This document shows positions 17,436-26,081 of a stretch of DNA of 64,000 nucleotides, piece by piece (the stretch's first letter is position 1; every line of letters starts with the position of its first letter). Location: the NCBI RefSeq assembly GCF_008629685.1, contig NZ_VWSF01000001.1:62001-126000 (forward strand), in the 5' to 3' direction. The DNA is from Adhaeribacter rhizoryzae. Its GTDB lineage: Bacteria > Bacteroidota > Bacteroidia > Cytophagales > Hymenobacteraceae. Below the pieces are notes generated by a model that was not told the origin of the DNA, made no database searches, and saw only the letters and a list, made by a program, of their open reading frames with translations. The translations under genes were made by a program, and so were the position numbers.

Positions 17436-18362
17436 CTAAAGCACTTTTGGCCCTTGCTTGTTAATTTTACTTACGTAGCTGTGGTTCTCAATTTCAAACT
17501 GGCTGAAAGTTTTGGTCATTGCCTGCGCTACTCGTTGTGCCGTTTCCAGGGAACTACTCAGCGCAAACATAGACGGGCCGGAACCCGAAATACTGGCACC
17601 TAAGGCCCCGTTGGCCAGCGCCGCTTCTTTTACTTCATCGAAACCTGGTATCAGCATTGAGCGGATCGGCTCAATAATTACATCTTTTAGGGACCGGCCA
17701 ATCAGCGGGTAATCACCTTTCATGAGGCCGGCAATTAAGCCGGCAATATTGCCCCACTGGGTTACCGCATCTTTCAGGGTAATACCTTTTCGCAATATTT
17801 TGCGGGCATCCTCGGTTTTTACTTCTATCTGCGGATGAATAATAGTGCAGTACAGTTCTTCCGGATAAGGAATCTGAATTAAATCGAGCGGGTCGTAGCT
17901 GCGTACCAGCACAAAACCACCCATAATAGCGGGGGCTACGTTGTCGGCGTGCGCCACACCGGCGGCCGCTTTTTCGCCCTGCATGGCAAACTGCACCAAA
18001 TCGGTTTGGGCCAGCGGCCGGCCTAATAATTCGTTTACGGCAAAAACGCTGGCGGCCGCACTGGCGGAGCTGGAGCCAATACCGCTGCCGGGTTTTATTT
18101 TAGAATGAAACGTTATTTCAAAACCATCTTCTGAACCCAAATGCTCTAAATAAGCTTTAAGCGAAACTACGGCCGTGTTTTTATTTACATCGCTCGGGAA
18201 AACAGTATCTGCGGTTTTATTAATTACGGTAAATCCCGGCTCGTTCCGGCGGCGCACTTCTATTTCGTCGCCCGGACTTTCCAGGGCAAAACCCAATACA
18301 TCAAAACCACAGGCCACATTGGCCACCGTTGCCGGTGAAAATACTCTGATACGCTCTTTCAT
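17436..18362 (-). CDS. thrB: homoserine kinase
   Basis: ATP-dependent phosphorylation of homoserine, feeding threonine synthase. The 308-residue GHMP kinase shows the N-terminal RVFSPATVANVACGFDVLG, the ATP-binding PGSGIGSSSASAAASVFAVN (about residues 92-111) and the C-terminal GALGASISGSGPSMFAL motif. Length is normal. It lies downstream of thrA but separated from it by a 370-bp spacer with REP-like palindromes, so it is not tightly coupled to thrA. Confidence 0.96.
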   Translation of the reverse strand: MKERIRVFSPATVANVACGFDVLGFALESPGDEIEVRRRNEPGFTVINKTADTVFPSDVNKNTAVVSLKAYLEHLGSEDGFEITFHSKIKPGSGIGSSSASAAASVFAVNELLGRPLAQTDLVQFAMQGEKAAAGVAHADNVAPAIMGGFVLVRSYDPLDLIQIPYPEELYCTIIHPQIEVKTEDARKILRKGITLKDAVTQWGNIAGLIAGLMKGDYPLIGRSLKDVIIEPIRSMLIPGFDEVKEAALANGALGASISGSGPSMFALSSSLETAQRVAQAMTKTFSQFEIENHSYVSKINKQGPKVL

Positions 18363-18504
18363 TTATGTAAGCCAAAGGCTCCTGGCCCTGGTTAAATTAT
18401 TATGCTAGGTAGAAAAAACTACCTTCTTATCCCTTTTAAGAAGGGAAACCTGATACTCTTTTTGGCGGCAGAATTATTTCAGCCTAAACTTTTAATAATA
18501 CTTG

Positions 18505-18622
18505 CTGGCGCGAGCGTCCCGCTCGTGTCTATTTTCCTCTGGCCTCCGGCCAACAGTATTTCTATTTTTTTACAGGCCAGAGGCCTTATAAATTATAGAC
18601 ACGAGGCGGAGCCTCGCGCCAG
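18505..18622. repeat. composite nested REP-like inverted repeat
   Basis: Outer arms are CTGGCGCGAG...CGTGTCTAT and ATAGACACG...CTCGCGCCAG. Each arm carries its own small hairpin: CGAGCG-TCC-CGCTCG on the left and CGAGGC-GGA-GCCTCG on the right. Inside are CCTCTGGCCT (18537-18546) and AGGCCAGAGG (18583 onward), again inverted, with a TGGCC-TCC-GGCCA hairpin. The nested architecture is that of paired REP units. Confidence 0.8.
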
Positions 18623-18691
18623 TAATAGTATAAATTGCAATGTCTAATACCCTTACCAAACGACTTGTAGCTTACTTGCCATTAGCCCGGT

Positions 18692-18715
18692 GCCCCGCCT
18701 TAGCTAAGGAGGGGC
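18692..18715. repeat. 24-bp palindrome downstream of thrA
   Basis: GCCCC, one mismatch, the perfect palindrome CCTTAGCTAAGG, one mismatch, then GGGGC. It lies 18 bp past the thrA stop codon on the minus strand. No T-run follows it there, so a REP-like repeat or RNA-stabilising hairpin is more likely than a terminator. Confidence 0.6.
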
Positions 18716-18732
18716 AGGGGGTGGTTGGATAA

Positions 18733-21177
18733 TTAATTCGCAATTCGGATAATATCGGCAAACACACCGGCCGCTGTTACTTCGGCGCCGGCGCCGGAAC
18801 CTTTCACAATCAGCGGCTGCACTTTATAACGCTCGGTTGTGAACAGAATAATATTGTCGGAACCCGATACCGAATAAAACGGATGCCCTTTTTCTATTTC
18901 CCGTAATTCCACGCGGGCTTTGCCTTCTTCCCAGGCCGCAATTAAGCGGTAGCCTTTGCCTTGATTTTCCAGTTCGGCGCGTTGGGCTTCAAAGGTATTT
19001 TCGTAATCGCGCAAGTTTTGCCAGAATTCGTCCATCGGTCCATCTTGTAAGCAGTTGGCCGGTAAAAACGGCTTAATGGCTACATCTTCCAGTTCCAGGT
19101 TTTCGCCGGTTTCGCGGGCCAAGATCAATATTTTACGGGCCACGTCTTTGCCGCTTAAATCAATGCGCGGGTCCGGCTCGGCGTAACCCAGATCCATGGC
19201 TTCTTGTACCACGGTGCTTAGTTTTTTATCGGCACTTACGGTATTAAACAGGTAGTTCATGGTACCCGAGAAAATACCTTCAATCTTCAGCACGGTATCG
19301 CCGCTACGAATTAAATCGTTTAGGGTGCTAATAATTGGTAAGCCGGCACCCACGTTGGTCTCGAACAGGAATTTTACCCCCCGTTTGGCCGCCAGTGTTT
19401 TTAATTCTTTATAAGTATGGTAATTACCCGAAGCCGCTATTTTATTAGGCGTTACTACCGAAATGCTTTTATCGAGCAAGGTATTATAAACCGAGGCTAC
19501 TTCGGCGCTAGCCGTGCAGTCCACAAAAATGGCGTTCGGCAGGTTTAGCTCTAATATTTTATCTACAAACGTGTCAATAGTAGAAGGCTGCGTCGAATTT
19601 CCGAGTGCTTCTTTGCAGGAGTCGAGCGGAATACCAGCTTCGTTGAAAATAGCGGTTTTGGAATTAGATAATCCGATTAACTTTAAAGCAATATTATGTC
19701 CTTTGTATAAATTAGCCGCCTGCCCGCTGATTTGGTCCATTAAGGTTGCGCCTACGGTGCCAGTACCCACTACAAACAAATGCAGGGTTTTGGTTTCCGA
19801 TAAGAAGAACGACTCGTGCAACGTATTCAGCGCTTTTTCTTCGTCTTTTTTCTGGATAACGCACGAAATATTAAGCTCCGAGGTGCCCTGGGCAATGGCG
19901 CTGATGTTAATACCGTTGCGGCCCAAAGCACTAAATAATTTACCTGCAATACCGGGGGTGTTTCTCATGTTAGAACCCACCAGTGCCACAATCGCTAGGT
20001 TATTTTCTATCTGCACCTTATCTACAATACCCGCTTGCATTTCCAGCCGGAACTCTTCTTCCACGGTTTGTTGTGCCCGCGTAGCATCTTTCTGGTTAAT
20101 GCCCACACTAATTGAGTGTTCCGAAGAAGCTTGCGTAATTAATATAACGTTAACGCCTTTCCGGCCCAGCGCCCCGAAGAAACGCATGGCAATACCCGAG
20201 GCACCCACCATGCCACTACCCGAAATAGTTAGCAAGGAAATTTGCTCGATTGAAGAAATACCTTTTACCGGGGCTTCGCTGGGACGCGGACTGTGGGTAA
20301 TAAGCGTACCGAAAGCCTCTGGCGCAAACGTGTTTTTCAACCTGATCGGAATGCGGCGGCTCAGCGCCGGTTGTATGGTAGGCGGATAAATAATTTTGGC
20401 GCCAAAATACGAAAGCTCCAGGGCTTCTTCGTAAGACATTTCCTCAATCGGAATAGCATTTTTTACCCGGCGCGGATCGGCAGTCATCATGCCGCTCACG
20501 TCGGTCCAGATTTCCAGGCCCGAAGCTTCAATGGCCGCCGCAATAATAGCTGCTGTATAGTCGGAGCCGCCCCGGCCCAAGGTGGTAGTAGCGCCGTGTT
20601 TGGTGGTACCCACAAAGCCCGGTATTACCAGCAGGTTTTCGTTACCGGCAAAATAATTTTGAATATTCTGGTTAGTCAGTTCAAAGTTTACGCGGGCGTT
20701 GCCAAAATTATTATCGGTAATAATAAAGTTGCGATAATCAACCGCCGCCGCCGGTAAACCATTTTCTTTAAAAGCCTCGGCAATAATATACGACGATAAG
20801 CGCTCGCCAAAACTCAAGATAAAATCCAGGGTTTTTTGGCTGAGTTCTTTTACCAGGAAAACACCTTGCATAATGTCTTCCAGTTCGTTCAAGATAAATT
20901 TAACGTTGGCTACAATAGAGCTCTGGCGCTTGGCATGAATCAAATCTTTAATAGCAGCCAGGTGCCGGTCTTCAATTTTAATTAACTCTTGTTTAAAGCT
21001 GTCGTCGCCGCGCTCAGCCAGCCGGCTGGTGTGCAGCAAATGGTCGGTAAGGCCGCCAAATGCCGAAACAACTACTGCCAGTTGTTTAATAGAAGCATGC
21101 GACCGGACAATATCGAGCACCTTTAATATATTTTCAGGACTACTGACCGAAGAACCGCCAAACTTAAGAACTACCAT
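18733..21177 (-). CDS. thrA: bifunctional aspartokinase / homoserine dehydrogenase I
   Basis: Catalyses the first and third steps from aspartate to homoserine. The 814-residue fusion has an N-terminal aspartokinase (VLKFGGSSVSSPENI, LGRGGSDYTAAII, around residues 1-285) and two central ACT domains (LLTISGSGMVGASGIA and LAIVALVGSNMRNTPGIAG, about 310-455), where threonine would act as feedback inhibitor. The homoserine dehydrogenase part follows from about 460 (LFVVGTGTVGATLMDQ, VTPNKIA, GIFSGTMNYLFN). The length matches ThrA/MetL types. It is divergent from ilvD across a 517-bp region holding the ilv leader. No Thr/Ile-rich leader peptide was found in front of thrA. Confidence 0.96.
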   Translation of the reverse strand: MVVLKFGGSSVSSPENILKVLDIVRSHASIKQLAVVVSAFGGLTDHLLHTSRLAERGDDSFKQELIKIEDRHLAAIKDLIHAKRQSSIVANVKFILNELEDIMQGVFLVKELSQKTLDFILSFGERLSSYIIAEAFKENGLPAAAVDYRNFIITDNNFGNARVNFELTNQNIQNYFAGNENLLVIPGFVGTTKHGATTTLGRGGSDYTAAIIAAAIEASGLEIWTDVSGMMTADPRRVKNAIPIEEMSYEEALELSYFGAKIIYPPTIQPALSRRIPIRLKNTFAPEAFGTLITHSPRPSEAPVKGISSIEQISLLTISGSGMVGASGIAMRFFGALGRKGVNVILITQASSEHSISVGINQKDATRAQQTVEEEFRLEMQAGIVDKVQIENNLAIVALVGSNMRNTPGIAGKLFSALGRNGINISAIAQGTSELNISCVIQKKDEEKALNTLHESFFLSETKTLHLFVVGTGTVGATLMDQISGQAANLYKGHNIALKLIGLSNSKTAIFNEAGIPLDSCKEALGNSTQPSTIDTFVDKILELNLPNAIFVDCTASAEVASVYNTLLDKSISVVTPNKIAASGNYHTYKELKTLAAKRGVKFLFETNVGAGLPIISTLNDLIRSGDTVLKIEGIFSGTMNYLFNTVSADKKLSTVVQEAMDLGYAEPDPRIDLSGKDVARKILILARETGENLELEDVAIKPFLPANCLQDGPMDEFWQNLRDYENTFEAQRAELENQGKGYRLIAAWEEGKARVELREIEKGHPFYSVSGSDNIILFTTERYKVQPLIVKGSGAGAEVTAAGVFADIIRIAN

Positions 21178-21502
21178 GCGTTGTGTAAATATGTACGTTA
21201 CAAAATTGGGTAATCGAAATTAACTTTTTAAATATTAGTTTAATAAGTTAAAATTTTCTGCTGTTGCCAAGGCTTATACAAGCCGGCAGCAAAAACCAGA
21301 TTGATAAATTTTAAATATTGCCTCAGAAAGATTAACTTGTATTAAATATTTTAAAATTATTTAATCTAATCCCTTTCTGATTGGGTTTTGTGGGTGCCAA
21401 TATGAAAAAATAGTACGGAAATTAAAATTTATATTTTGTTTTGTTCTGAATTATTAATTACTTAGCGGCCCAAAATAAACATTTACCGGACTAAGAAAAA
21501 TA
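21178..21502. other. divergent thrA/ilv promoter region
   Basis: AT-rich region that must hold the thrA promoter (leftward) and the ilv promoter (rightward). A bulged hairpin at about 21268-21298 (GCTG..GCC..GGCTT-ATAC-AAGCC-GGC-AGC) would lie in the thrA leader RNA and could be regulatory. On the minus strand I found no short ORF with Thr/Ile codons. The promoter elements themselves could not be assigned. Confidence 0.45.
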
Positions 21503-21577
21503 ATGAACTTTCGTCACGTCATCCTAAGCCAGATTATTTTTAGCGTCATTATCGACGCTAAGCGGTTAATGGTGTGA
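21503..21577 (+). CDS. ilv leader peptide (24 aa, Ile/Val/Leu-rich)
   Basis: A short ORF from ATG at 21503 to TGA at 21575-21577, preceded by an A-rich ribosome-binding region (AAGAAAAATA). Ten of its 24 residues are branched-chain amino acids, concentrated in HVILSQIIFSVII with Leu and Val again just before the stop. It is followed 21 bp later by a strong terminator and then by ilvD. This is the arrangement of a ribosome-stalling attenuator. When charged Ile/Val/Leu tRNAs are scarce the ribosome would stall in the peptide and change the downstream RNA fold. The call rests on composition, position and structure, not on homology. Confidence 0.8.
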   Translation: MNFRHVILSQIIFSVIIDAKRLMV

Positions 21578-21632
21578 CTTTGTTTTTAAATATAAGATAA
21601 GCGCCATTCCCGAAAGAGTGGCGCTTTTTTTT
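21540..21632 (+). promoter_or_regulatory. ilv operon transcription attenuator
   Basis: Hairpin TTAGCGTC / GACGCTAA (21540-21561) overlaps the stalling codons of the leader peptide. The terminator is AAGCGCCATTC / GAGTGGCGCTT followed by eight T (21599-21632). A competing pairing is visible: AATGGTG (21568-21574) can pair with CGCCATT (21602-21608), which would consume the 5' arm of the terminator. The three elements fit the pause, antiterminator and terminator stems of a leader-peptide attenuator, ending 62 bp before ilvD. Confidence 0.75.
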
Positions 21633-21694
21633 AAATGTGCCGGTACGGAAATAGCATTAGTGTTAAATAAATTTTTAATACCCTAATTAAACCC

Positions 21695-23398
21695 ATGAGT
21701 ACAAAACTAAACCGATACAGCTACCTGGTTACCCAGGAAGAAACCAATCCGGCCGCTCAGGCCATGCTGCACGCCATTGGCTTAAACGATGCCGATTTGC
21801 AAAAAGCCCAGGTGGGTATTGTGAGTACCGGTTTCGACGGTAACCCTTGTAACATGCACCTGAACGACTTAGCCAAACTGGTTAAAAAGGGCGTTAACAG
21901 CACCGACGATGTATTGGGTTTAATATTTCATACGATTGGGGTAAGCGATGGCATTTCGATGGGAACGCCGGGTATGCGTTACTCGCTGCCGTCGCGCGAT
22001 ATTATTGCGGATTCTATTGAAACTGTAGTAAATGCCCAGAGCTACGATGGCGTAATTGCCGTAGTAGGCTGCGATAAAAATATGCCGGGTGCGCTGATTA
22101 GTTTTGCCCGTTTAAACCGCCCGGCCATTATGGTTTATGGCGGTACCATTGCGCCGGGTAATTACTGCGATGCGGCGGGTAAGTTCACCGATAAGAAATT
22201 AGATATTGTTTCGGCGTTTGAAGCGCTGGGCGAAAAATATGCCGGTACTATTTCGCCGGAGGATTTTAAAGGGGTTATTGAACACGCTTGTCCGGGTGCC
22301 GGGGCTTGCGGTGGTATGTACACGGCTAATACCATGGCTTCGGCCGCCGAAGCATTGGGTATTGCTTTGCCTTATACCTCATCTAACCCAGCCATTAGCC
22401 CTGATAAAAGCGAAGAATGCGTACAGGCGGGTTTGGCTATTCGGCAGTTGTTAGAAAAAGATATTAAGCCATTAGATATTTTAACCAAAAAGGCTTTTGA
22501 AAACGCCATGGTGGTAGTTACCATTTTAGGTGGCTCTACTAATGCGGTGTTGCACTTGCTGGCCATTGCCCGCACCGCCGGCGTAGATATTACCATCGAC
22601 GATTTCCAGCGCATCAGCGACAAAACGCCTTTACTGGCCGATATGAAGCCGAGTGGCAAATACCACATGGAGCAGGTACACAAAATTGGTGGTATTCCAG
22701 CGGTTATGAAAATGTTATGGAAAGCGGGTTTATTGCACGGCGATTGCTTAACTGTAACTGGTAAAACCATAGCCGAAAACCTGGAAAACGTGCCCGATAT
22801 GGCCGAAGGTCAGGATGTAATTATGCCGCTGGATAAACCGATAAAAGAAACCGGCCACATTCGTATTTTGTACGGCAATTTAGCGGAGCAAGGCGGGGTG
22901 GCTAAAATAACCGGTAAAGAAGGCGAAATATTTACCGGTACCGCCGTGGTATTCGACGGGGAGTTTGAGGCCAACGACGGTATTCTAGCTGGTAAAGTAA
23001 AAGAAGGCGATGTGTTGGTTATCCGGTACGAAGGCCCTAAAGGCGGACCCGGTATGCCCGAAATGCTAAAGCCTACTTCTTTAATTATGGGAGCCGGTTT
23101 AGGTAAATCGGTGGCTTTAATTACCGATGGCCGGTTCTCGGGTGGTACGCACGGTTTTGTGGTAGGCCATATTACCCCGGAAGCCCACGTGGGCGGCATG
23201 CTTGGTTTGCTGCAGGATGGCGATAAAATTACCATAGATGCGGTTAACAACCGGTTAGAAGTAGATTTAAGCGAAGAAGAAATTGCTCGTCGCCGGGCTG
23301 CCTGGCAGGAACGGCCGTTGCGCAAAACTTCCGGTATATTATATAAATACGCCAAAACGGTGTCGTCGGCATCGGAAGGTTGTGTTACCGATAGATAA
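21695..23398 (+). CDS. ilvD: dihydroxy-acid dehydratase
   Basis: Dehydrates 2,3-dihydroxy acids to 2-oxo acids in isoleucine and valine synthesis. The 567-residue protein carries the iron-sulfur cysteines of the IlvD/Edd family: [23 protein letters not shown] and [16 protein letters not shown]. The C-terminal [22 protein letters not shown] is also typical. It is the first structural gene after the attenuator and heads the plus-strand ilv run. The 102-bp gap to ilvB contains a candidate internal promoter. Confidence 0.97.
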   Translation: MSTKLNRYSYLVTQEETNPAAQAMLHAIGLNDADLQKAQVGIVSTGFDGNPCNMHLNDLAKLVKKGVNSTDDVLGLIFHTIGVSDGISMGTPGMRYSLPSRDIIADSIETVVNAQSYDGVIAVVGCDKNMPGALISFARLNRPAIMVYGGTIAPGNYCDAAGKFTDKKLDIVSAFEALGEKYAGTISPEDFKGVIEHACPGAGACGGMYTANTMASAAEALGIALPYTSSNPAISPDKSEECVQAGLAIRQLLEKDIKPLDILTKKAFENAMVVVTILGGSTNAVLHLLAIARTAGVDITIDDFQRISDKTPLLADMKPSGKYHMEQVHKIGGIPAVMKMLWKAGLLHGDCLTVTGKTIAENLENVPDMAEGQDVIMPLDKPIKETGHIRILYGNLAEQGGVAKITGKEGEIFTGTAVVFDGEFEANDGILAGKVKEGDVLVIRYEGPKGGPGMPEMLKPTSLIMGAGLGKSVALITDGRFSGGTHGFVVGHITPEAHVGGMLGLLQDGDKITIDAVNNRLEVDLSEEEIARRRAAWQERPLRKTSGILYKYAKTVSSASEGCVTDR

Positions 23399-23455
23399 TT
23401 TACTTCGCTGATAATCAGAAATAAGTAAAAAAATAATTCTTCGGGATGGAATAAT

Positions 23456-23463
23456 TATCTTTG
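23456..23463 (+). promoter_or_regulatory. candidate -7 promoter element before ilvB
   Basis: TATCTTTG matches the TAnnTTTG consensus exactly and lies 37 bp upstream of the ilvB start. No good -33 TTTG was found, so it may be a weak internal promoter. Confidence 0.35.
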
Positions 23464-23500
23464 TAAGATGGTTGATTAAATAAACTTAAGGTTAAAAGTC

Positions 23501-25240
23501 ATGAGTGTAGCAGTAGAAATTAAGGAAAAGGAACCGAAAACCGAGCCAAAAAAGATGCTCGTTACCGGCGCGCAAGGTGTGTTACTGTCGTTGCTGGAAG
23601 AAGGGGTCGATACTATTTTTGGATACCCGGGTGGCGCTATCATGCCCATCTACGATGCACTCTATGATTTCTCCGATAGCCTAAAGCATTATTTGGTCCG
23701 GCACGAACAAGGCGGCGCACACGCAGCGCAGGGTTATGCCCGCATTACCGGTAAGCCGGGCGTGTGTTTTGCCACTTCGGGCCCGGGTGCTACCAATTTA
23801 ATTACCGGTATTGCCGATGCGCAGATAGATTCTACCCCGATGGTTTGTATTACCGGGCAGGTATTCTCACATTTATTAGGTACGGATGCTTTCCAGGAAA
23901 CCGATGTACTGGGCGTAACCATGCCGGTTACCAAATGGAGTTACCAGGTAACCCGCGCCGAAGAAATTCCGGAAGCCATTGCCAAAGCTTTTTACATTGC
24001 CACCTCCGGCCGGCCTGGTCCGGTACTGATAGATATTACCAAAGATGCGCAGAATGCCACCTTTGAGTTTAATTACAAAAAGTGGAAAAAAATTGCCAGC
24101 TACTTCCCGGTACCTAAATTAAAACAATCGGAAGTAGTTGCGGCGGCCGAATTAATTAACCAGGCTAAAAAGCCATTTGTTATCTGGGGCCAGGGCGTTT
24201 TGTTGAGCCATGCCGAAGAGGAATTTAAAGCCTTTATTGAGAAAGCGGGCTTACCAGCGGCTTGGACCATTTTGGGTTTATCAGGATTGGAGACCGAACA
24301 CCCGCTGAACGTGGGTATGCTGGGCATGCACGGCAATTACGGCCCTAACCTGAAAACCAACGAGTGCGATGTGCTGATTGCGATTGGTATGCGTTTCGAC
24401 GACCGCGTAACCGGCGATTTAAAACGTTATGCCAAGCAGGCTAAAATTATTCATATCGAAATAGATCAGGCCGAAATAAATAAAAATGTACACGCCCATG
24501 TTGCCGTAAATGCCGATGCCAAAGAAGCTTTGCAGGCCTTGTTGCCATTAGTAGAGCAACGGGAGCATAAAGAATGGGTACAAAGCTTTTTCGACTGTTA
24601 TAAAATAGAGTTCGATAAAGTCATTCGGGAACAATTGTTTCCCAACACGCCCGGTTTGCAAATGGGCGAAGCCGTTCGAATTATTTCGGAATTAACCGAA
24701 GGCAAAGCGGTGTTAGTAACCGACGTAGGGCAGCACCAGATGGTGGGTATGCGCTACTATAACTTTAAAGAAACCCGCAGCAATATTACTTCGGGTGGCT
24801 TGGGAACGATGGGCTTTTGTTTACCGGCGGCCATGGGGGCTAAAGTAGGCGCGCCCGATCGCCAGGTAATTGCAGTAATCGGCGACGGTGGTTTCCAGAT
24901 GACCATCCAGGAATTGGGTTGTATTTTCCAGTACCAAATAGGCGTTAAGATTGTAATTCTGAACAACAATTTCCTGGGCATGGTACGGCAGTGGCAGCAA
25001 CTTTTCCACCATAAACGCTACTCGTTTACCGAAATGGTGAACCCCGATTTTGTAGGAATTGCCAAAGCTTACGGCATTGCCGGCAGCAAAGTAACCGAAC
25101 GTGAATATTTGCAAGGACATATAAAAGAAATGCTGGCGCACGATGGCCCTTATTTGTTAGAGGTTGTAGTGGAAAAAGAAGAGAACGTGTTCCCAATGGT
25201 ACCGGCCGGCGATTCAGTAGCTAATATCCGGTTAGATTAG
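23501..25240 (+). CDS. ilvB: acetolactate synthase large subunit
   Basis: TPP- and FAD-dependent synthesis of acetolactate or acetohydroxybutyrate from pyruvate, the first common step of Ile/Val synthesis. The 579-residue protein shows the N-terminal TPP-domain loop FGYPGGAIMPIYDAL with the activating Glu in RHEQGGAHAAQGYAR, and GKPGVCFATSGPGATN. The C-terminal Mg-TPP motif runs from GDGGFQMTIQELG to NNNFLGMVRQWQQ. An N-terminal Lys/Glu-rich extension of about 18 residues precedes the catalytic fold. The small subunit gene follows after 149 bp. Confidence 0.97.
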   Translation: MSVAVEIKEKEPKTEPKKMLVTGAQGVLLSLLEEGVDTIFGYPGGAIMPIYDALYDFSDSLKHYLVRHEQGGAHAAQGYARITGKPGVCFATSGPGATNLITGIADAQIDSTPMVCITGQVFSHLLGTDAFQETDVLGVTMPVTKWSYQVTRAEEIPEAIAKAFYIATSGRPGPVLIDITKDAQNATFEFNYKKWKKIASYFPVPKLKQSEVVAAAELINQAKKPFVIWGQGVLLSHAEEEFKAFIEKAGLPAAWTILGLSGLETEHPLNVGMLGMHGNYGPNLKTNECDVLIAIGMRFDDRVTGDLKRYAKQAKIIHIEIDQAEINKNVHAHVAVNADAKEALQALLPLVEQREHKEWVQSFFDCYKIEFDKVIREQLFPNTPGLQMGEAVRIISELTEGKAVLVTDVGQHQMVGMRYYNFKETRSNITSGGLGTMGFCLPAAMGAKVGAPDRQVIAVIGDGGFQMTIQELGCIFQYQIGVKIVILNNNFLGMVRQWQQLFHHKRYSFTEMVNPDFVGIAKAYGIAGSKVTEREYLQGHIKEMLAHDGPYLLEVVVEKEENVFPMVPAGDSVANIRLD

Positions 25241-25309
25241 TAGGTATCTTTAATATTTTAAATAATAAATAAGCACAAACAGCCGGTTTGTTTAAAGCTA
25301 AAAATTAAG

Positions 25310-25337
25310 GGTTACAGGTAACTAACAACCTGTAACC
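25310..25337 (+). other. hairpin in the ilvB-ilvN gap
   Basis: Perfect 10-bp stem GGTTACAGGT / ACCTGTAACC with an 8-base loop, followed by only a weak T stretch. It may tune transcript stability or partially terminate between the two subunit genes. Confidence 0.5.
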
Positions 25338-25389
25338 TTTAACGCTAACCTTTAACCCAATACCGGCAACAGTAAGAAATATAGCAGCA

Positions 25390-25950
25390 ATGGATACAGC
25401 GCCCAATTATTCCGATTCAGAAGAAAGAACTTATACCATATTTGCCTTTACGGAAAACAAAGTAGGTCTGCTGAACCGGATAGTCATTATTTTTACCCGG
25501 CGTCATATAAATATCGAAAGCTTAACGGCCTCTGAGTCGGAAGTGCCGGGCGTTTACCGGTATACCATTATTATCCGGGCGCGTTACGAGCAGGTAGAAA
25601 AGCTGGTGAAGCAGATCTCCAAACAGGTAGATGTCCTGCGCGCCTCTTTTTACCCGGAAGACGAAACCGTATTTCAGGAAATGGCGCTTTATAAAATCCC
25701 GATGACTTCGCTTATTAGCGGCCACGAGGTAGAAAAAATAGTGCGCGATAGCTACGCCCGTATTTTAACGGTAGACCCGCAATATATTATTATTGAGAAA
25801 ACCGGTCACCTGGAAGAAACCAAAGCTTTATTTGAGCAACTGAAGCCGTTTGGTATTTTGCAGTTCTCGCGCTCGGGCCGGGTAGCAATTACCAAGCACA
25901 TGAAAGATCTCAGCACATATTTAAGAGAACAGGCTGAGGCGCATTTATAA
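25390..25950 (+). CDS. ilvN: acetolactate synthase small (regulatory) subunit
   Basis: The regulatory partner of IlvB, conferring valine feedback. It is 186 residues with an N-terminal ACT domain (YTIFAFTENKVGLLNRIVIIFTRRHINIESLTASES, about residues 15-50) and a second ALS_ss C-terminal domain with REVALYKI-like EMALYKIPM and FGILQFSRSGRVAITK. The gene could also be called ilvH. Start at 25390 is supported by the ATG and the A/G-rich leader. It is followed by ilvC after 131 bp. Confidence 0.95.
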   Translation: MDTAPNYSDSEERTYTIFAFTENKVGLLNRIVIIFTRRHINIESLTASESEVPGVYRYTIIIRARYEQVEKLVKQISKQVDVLRASFYPEDETVFQEMALYKIPMTSLISGHEVEKIVRDSYARILTVDPQYIIIEKTGHLEETKALFEQLKPFGILQFSRSGRVAITKHMKDLSTYLREQAEAHL

Positions 25951-26081
25951 TTAACAGATTACGGCAATGCTGGTACCGTTATAATATGAAGCAAAGTTAG
26001 AGCTGAATATTACTGGAAAGTAAACGGTAGCCAGGAAAACAAAAACTAAGGAAAAATCACTAATTAATAAAAAGTAAAACA

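Larger units (their letters stand above)
18363..18732. other. 370-bp thrA-thrB spacer filled with palindromic repeats
   Basis: Contains the composite inverted repeat at 18505-18622 and a second palindrome at 18692-18715. It also has short hairpins near 18406-18421 (GGTAG-AAAAAA-CTACC). An 81-codon plus-strand ORF here is made of repeat sequence and is not believed. Confidence 0.7.

Noticed and set aside
18402-18647. 81-codon plus-strand ORF between thrB and thrA
   Set aside because: It is mostly translation of the REP-like composite repeat and has no ribosome site or protein-like composition.
19514-20389. 291-codon plus-strand ORF inside thrA
   Set aside because: It is antisense to a fully supported ThrA sequence and its translation has no recognisable protein features.
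21178-21480. Search for a threonine/isoleucine leader peptide in front of thrA
   Set aside because: The few minus-strand ATG codons open only very short frames without Thr or Ile runs, so no attenuator is claimed for thrA.
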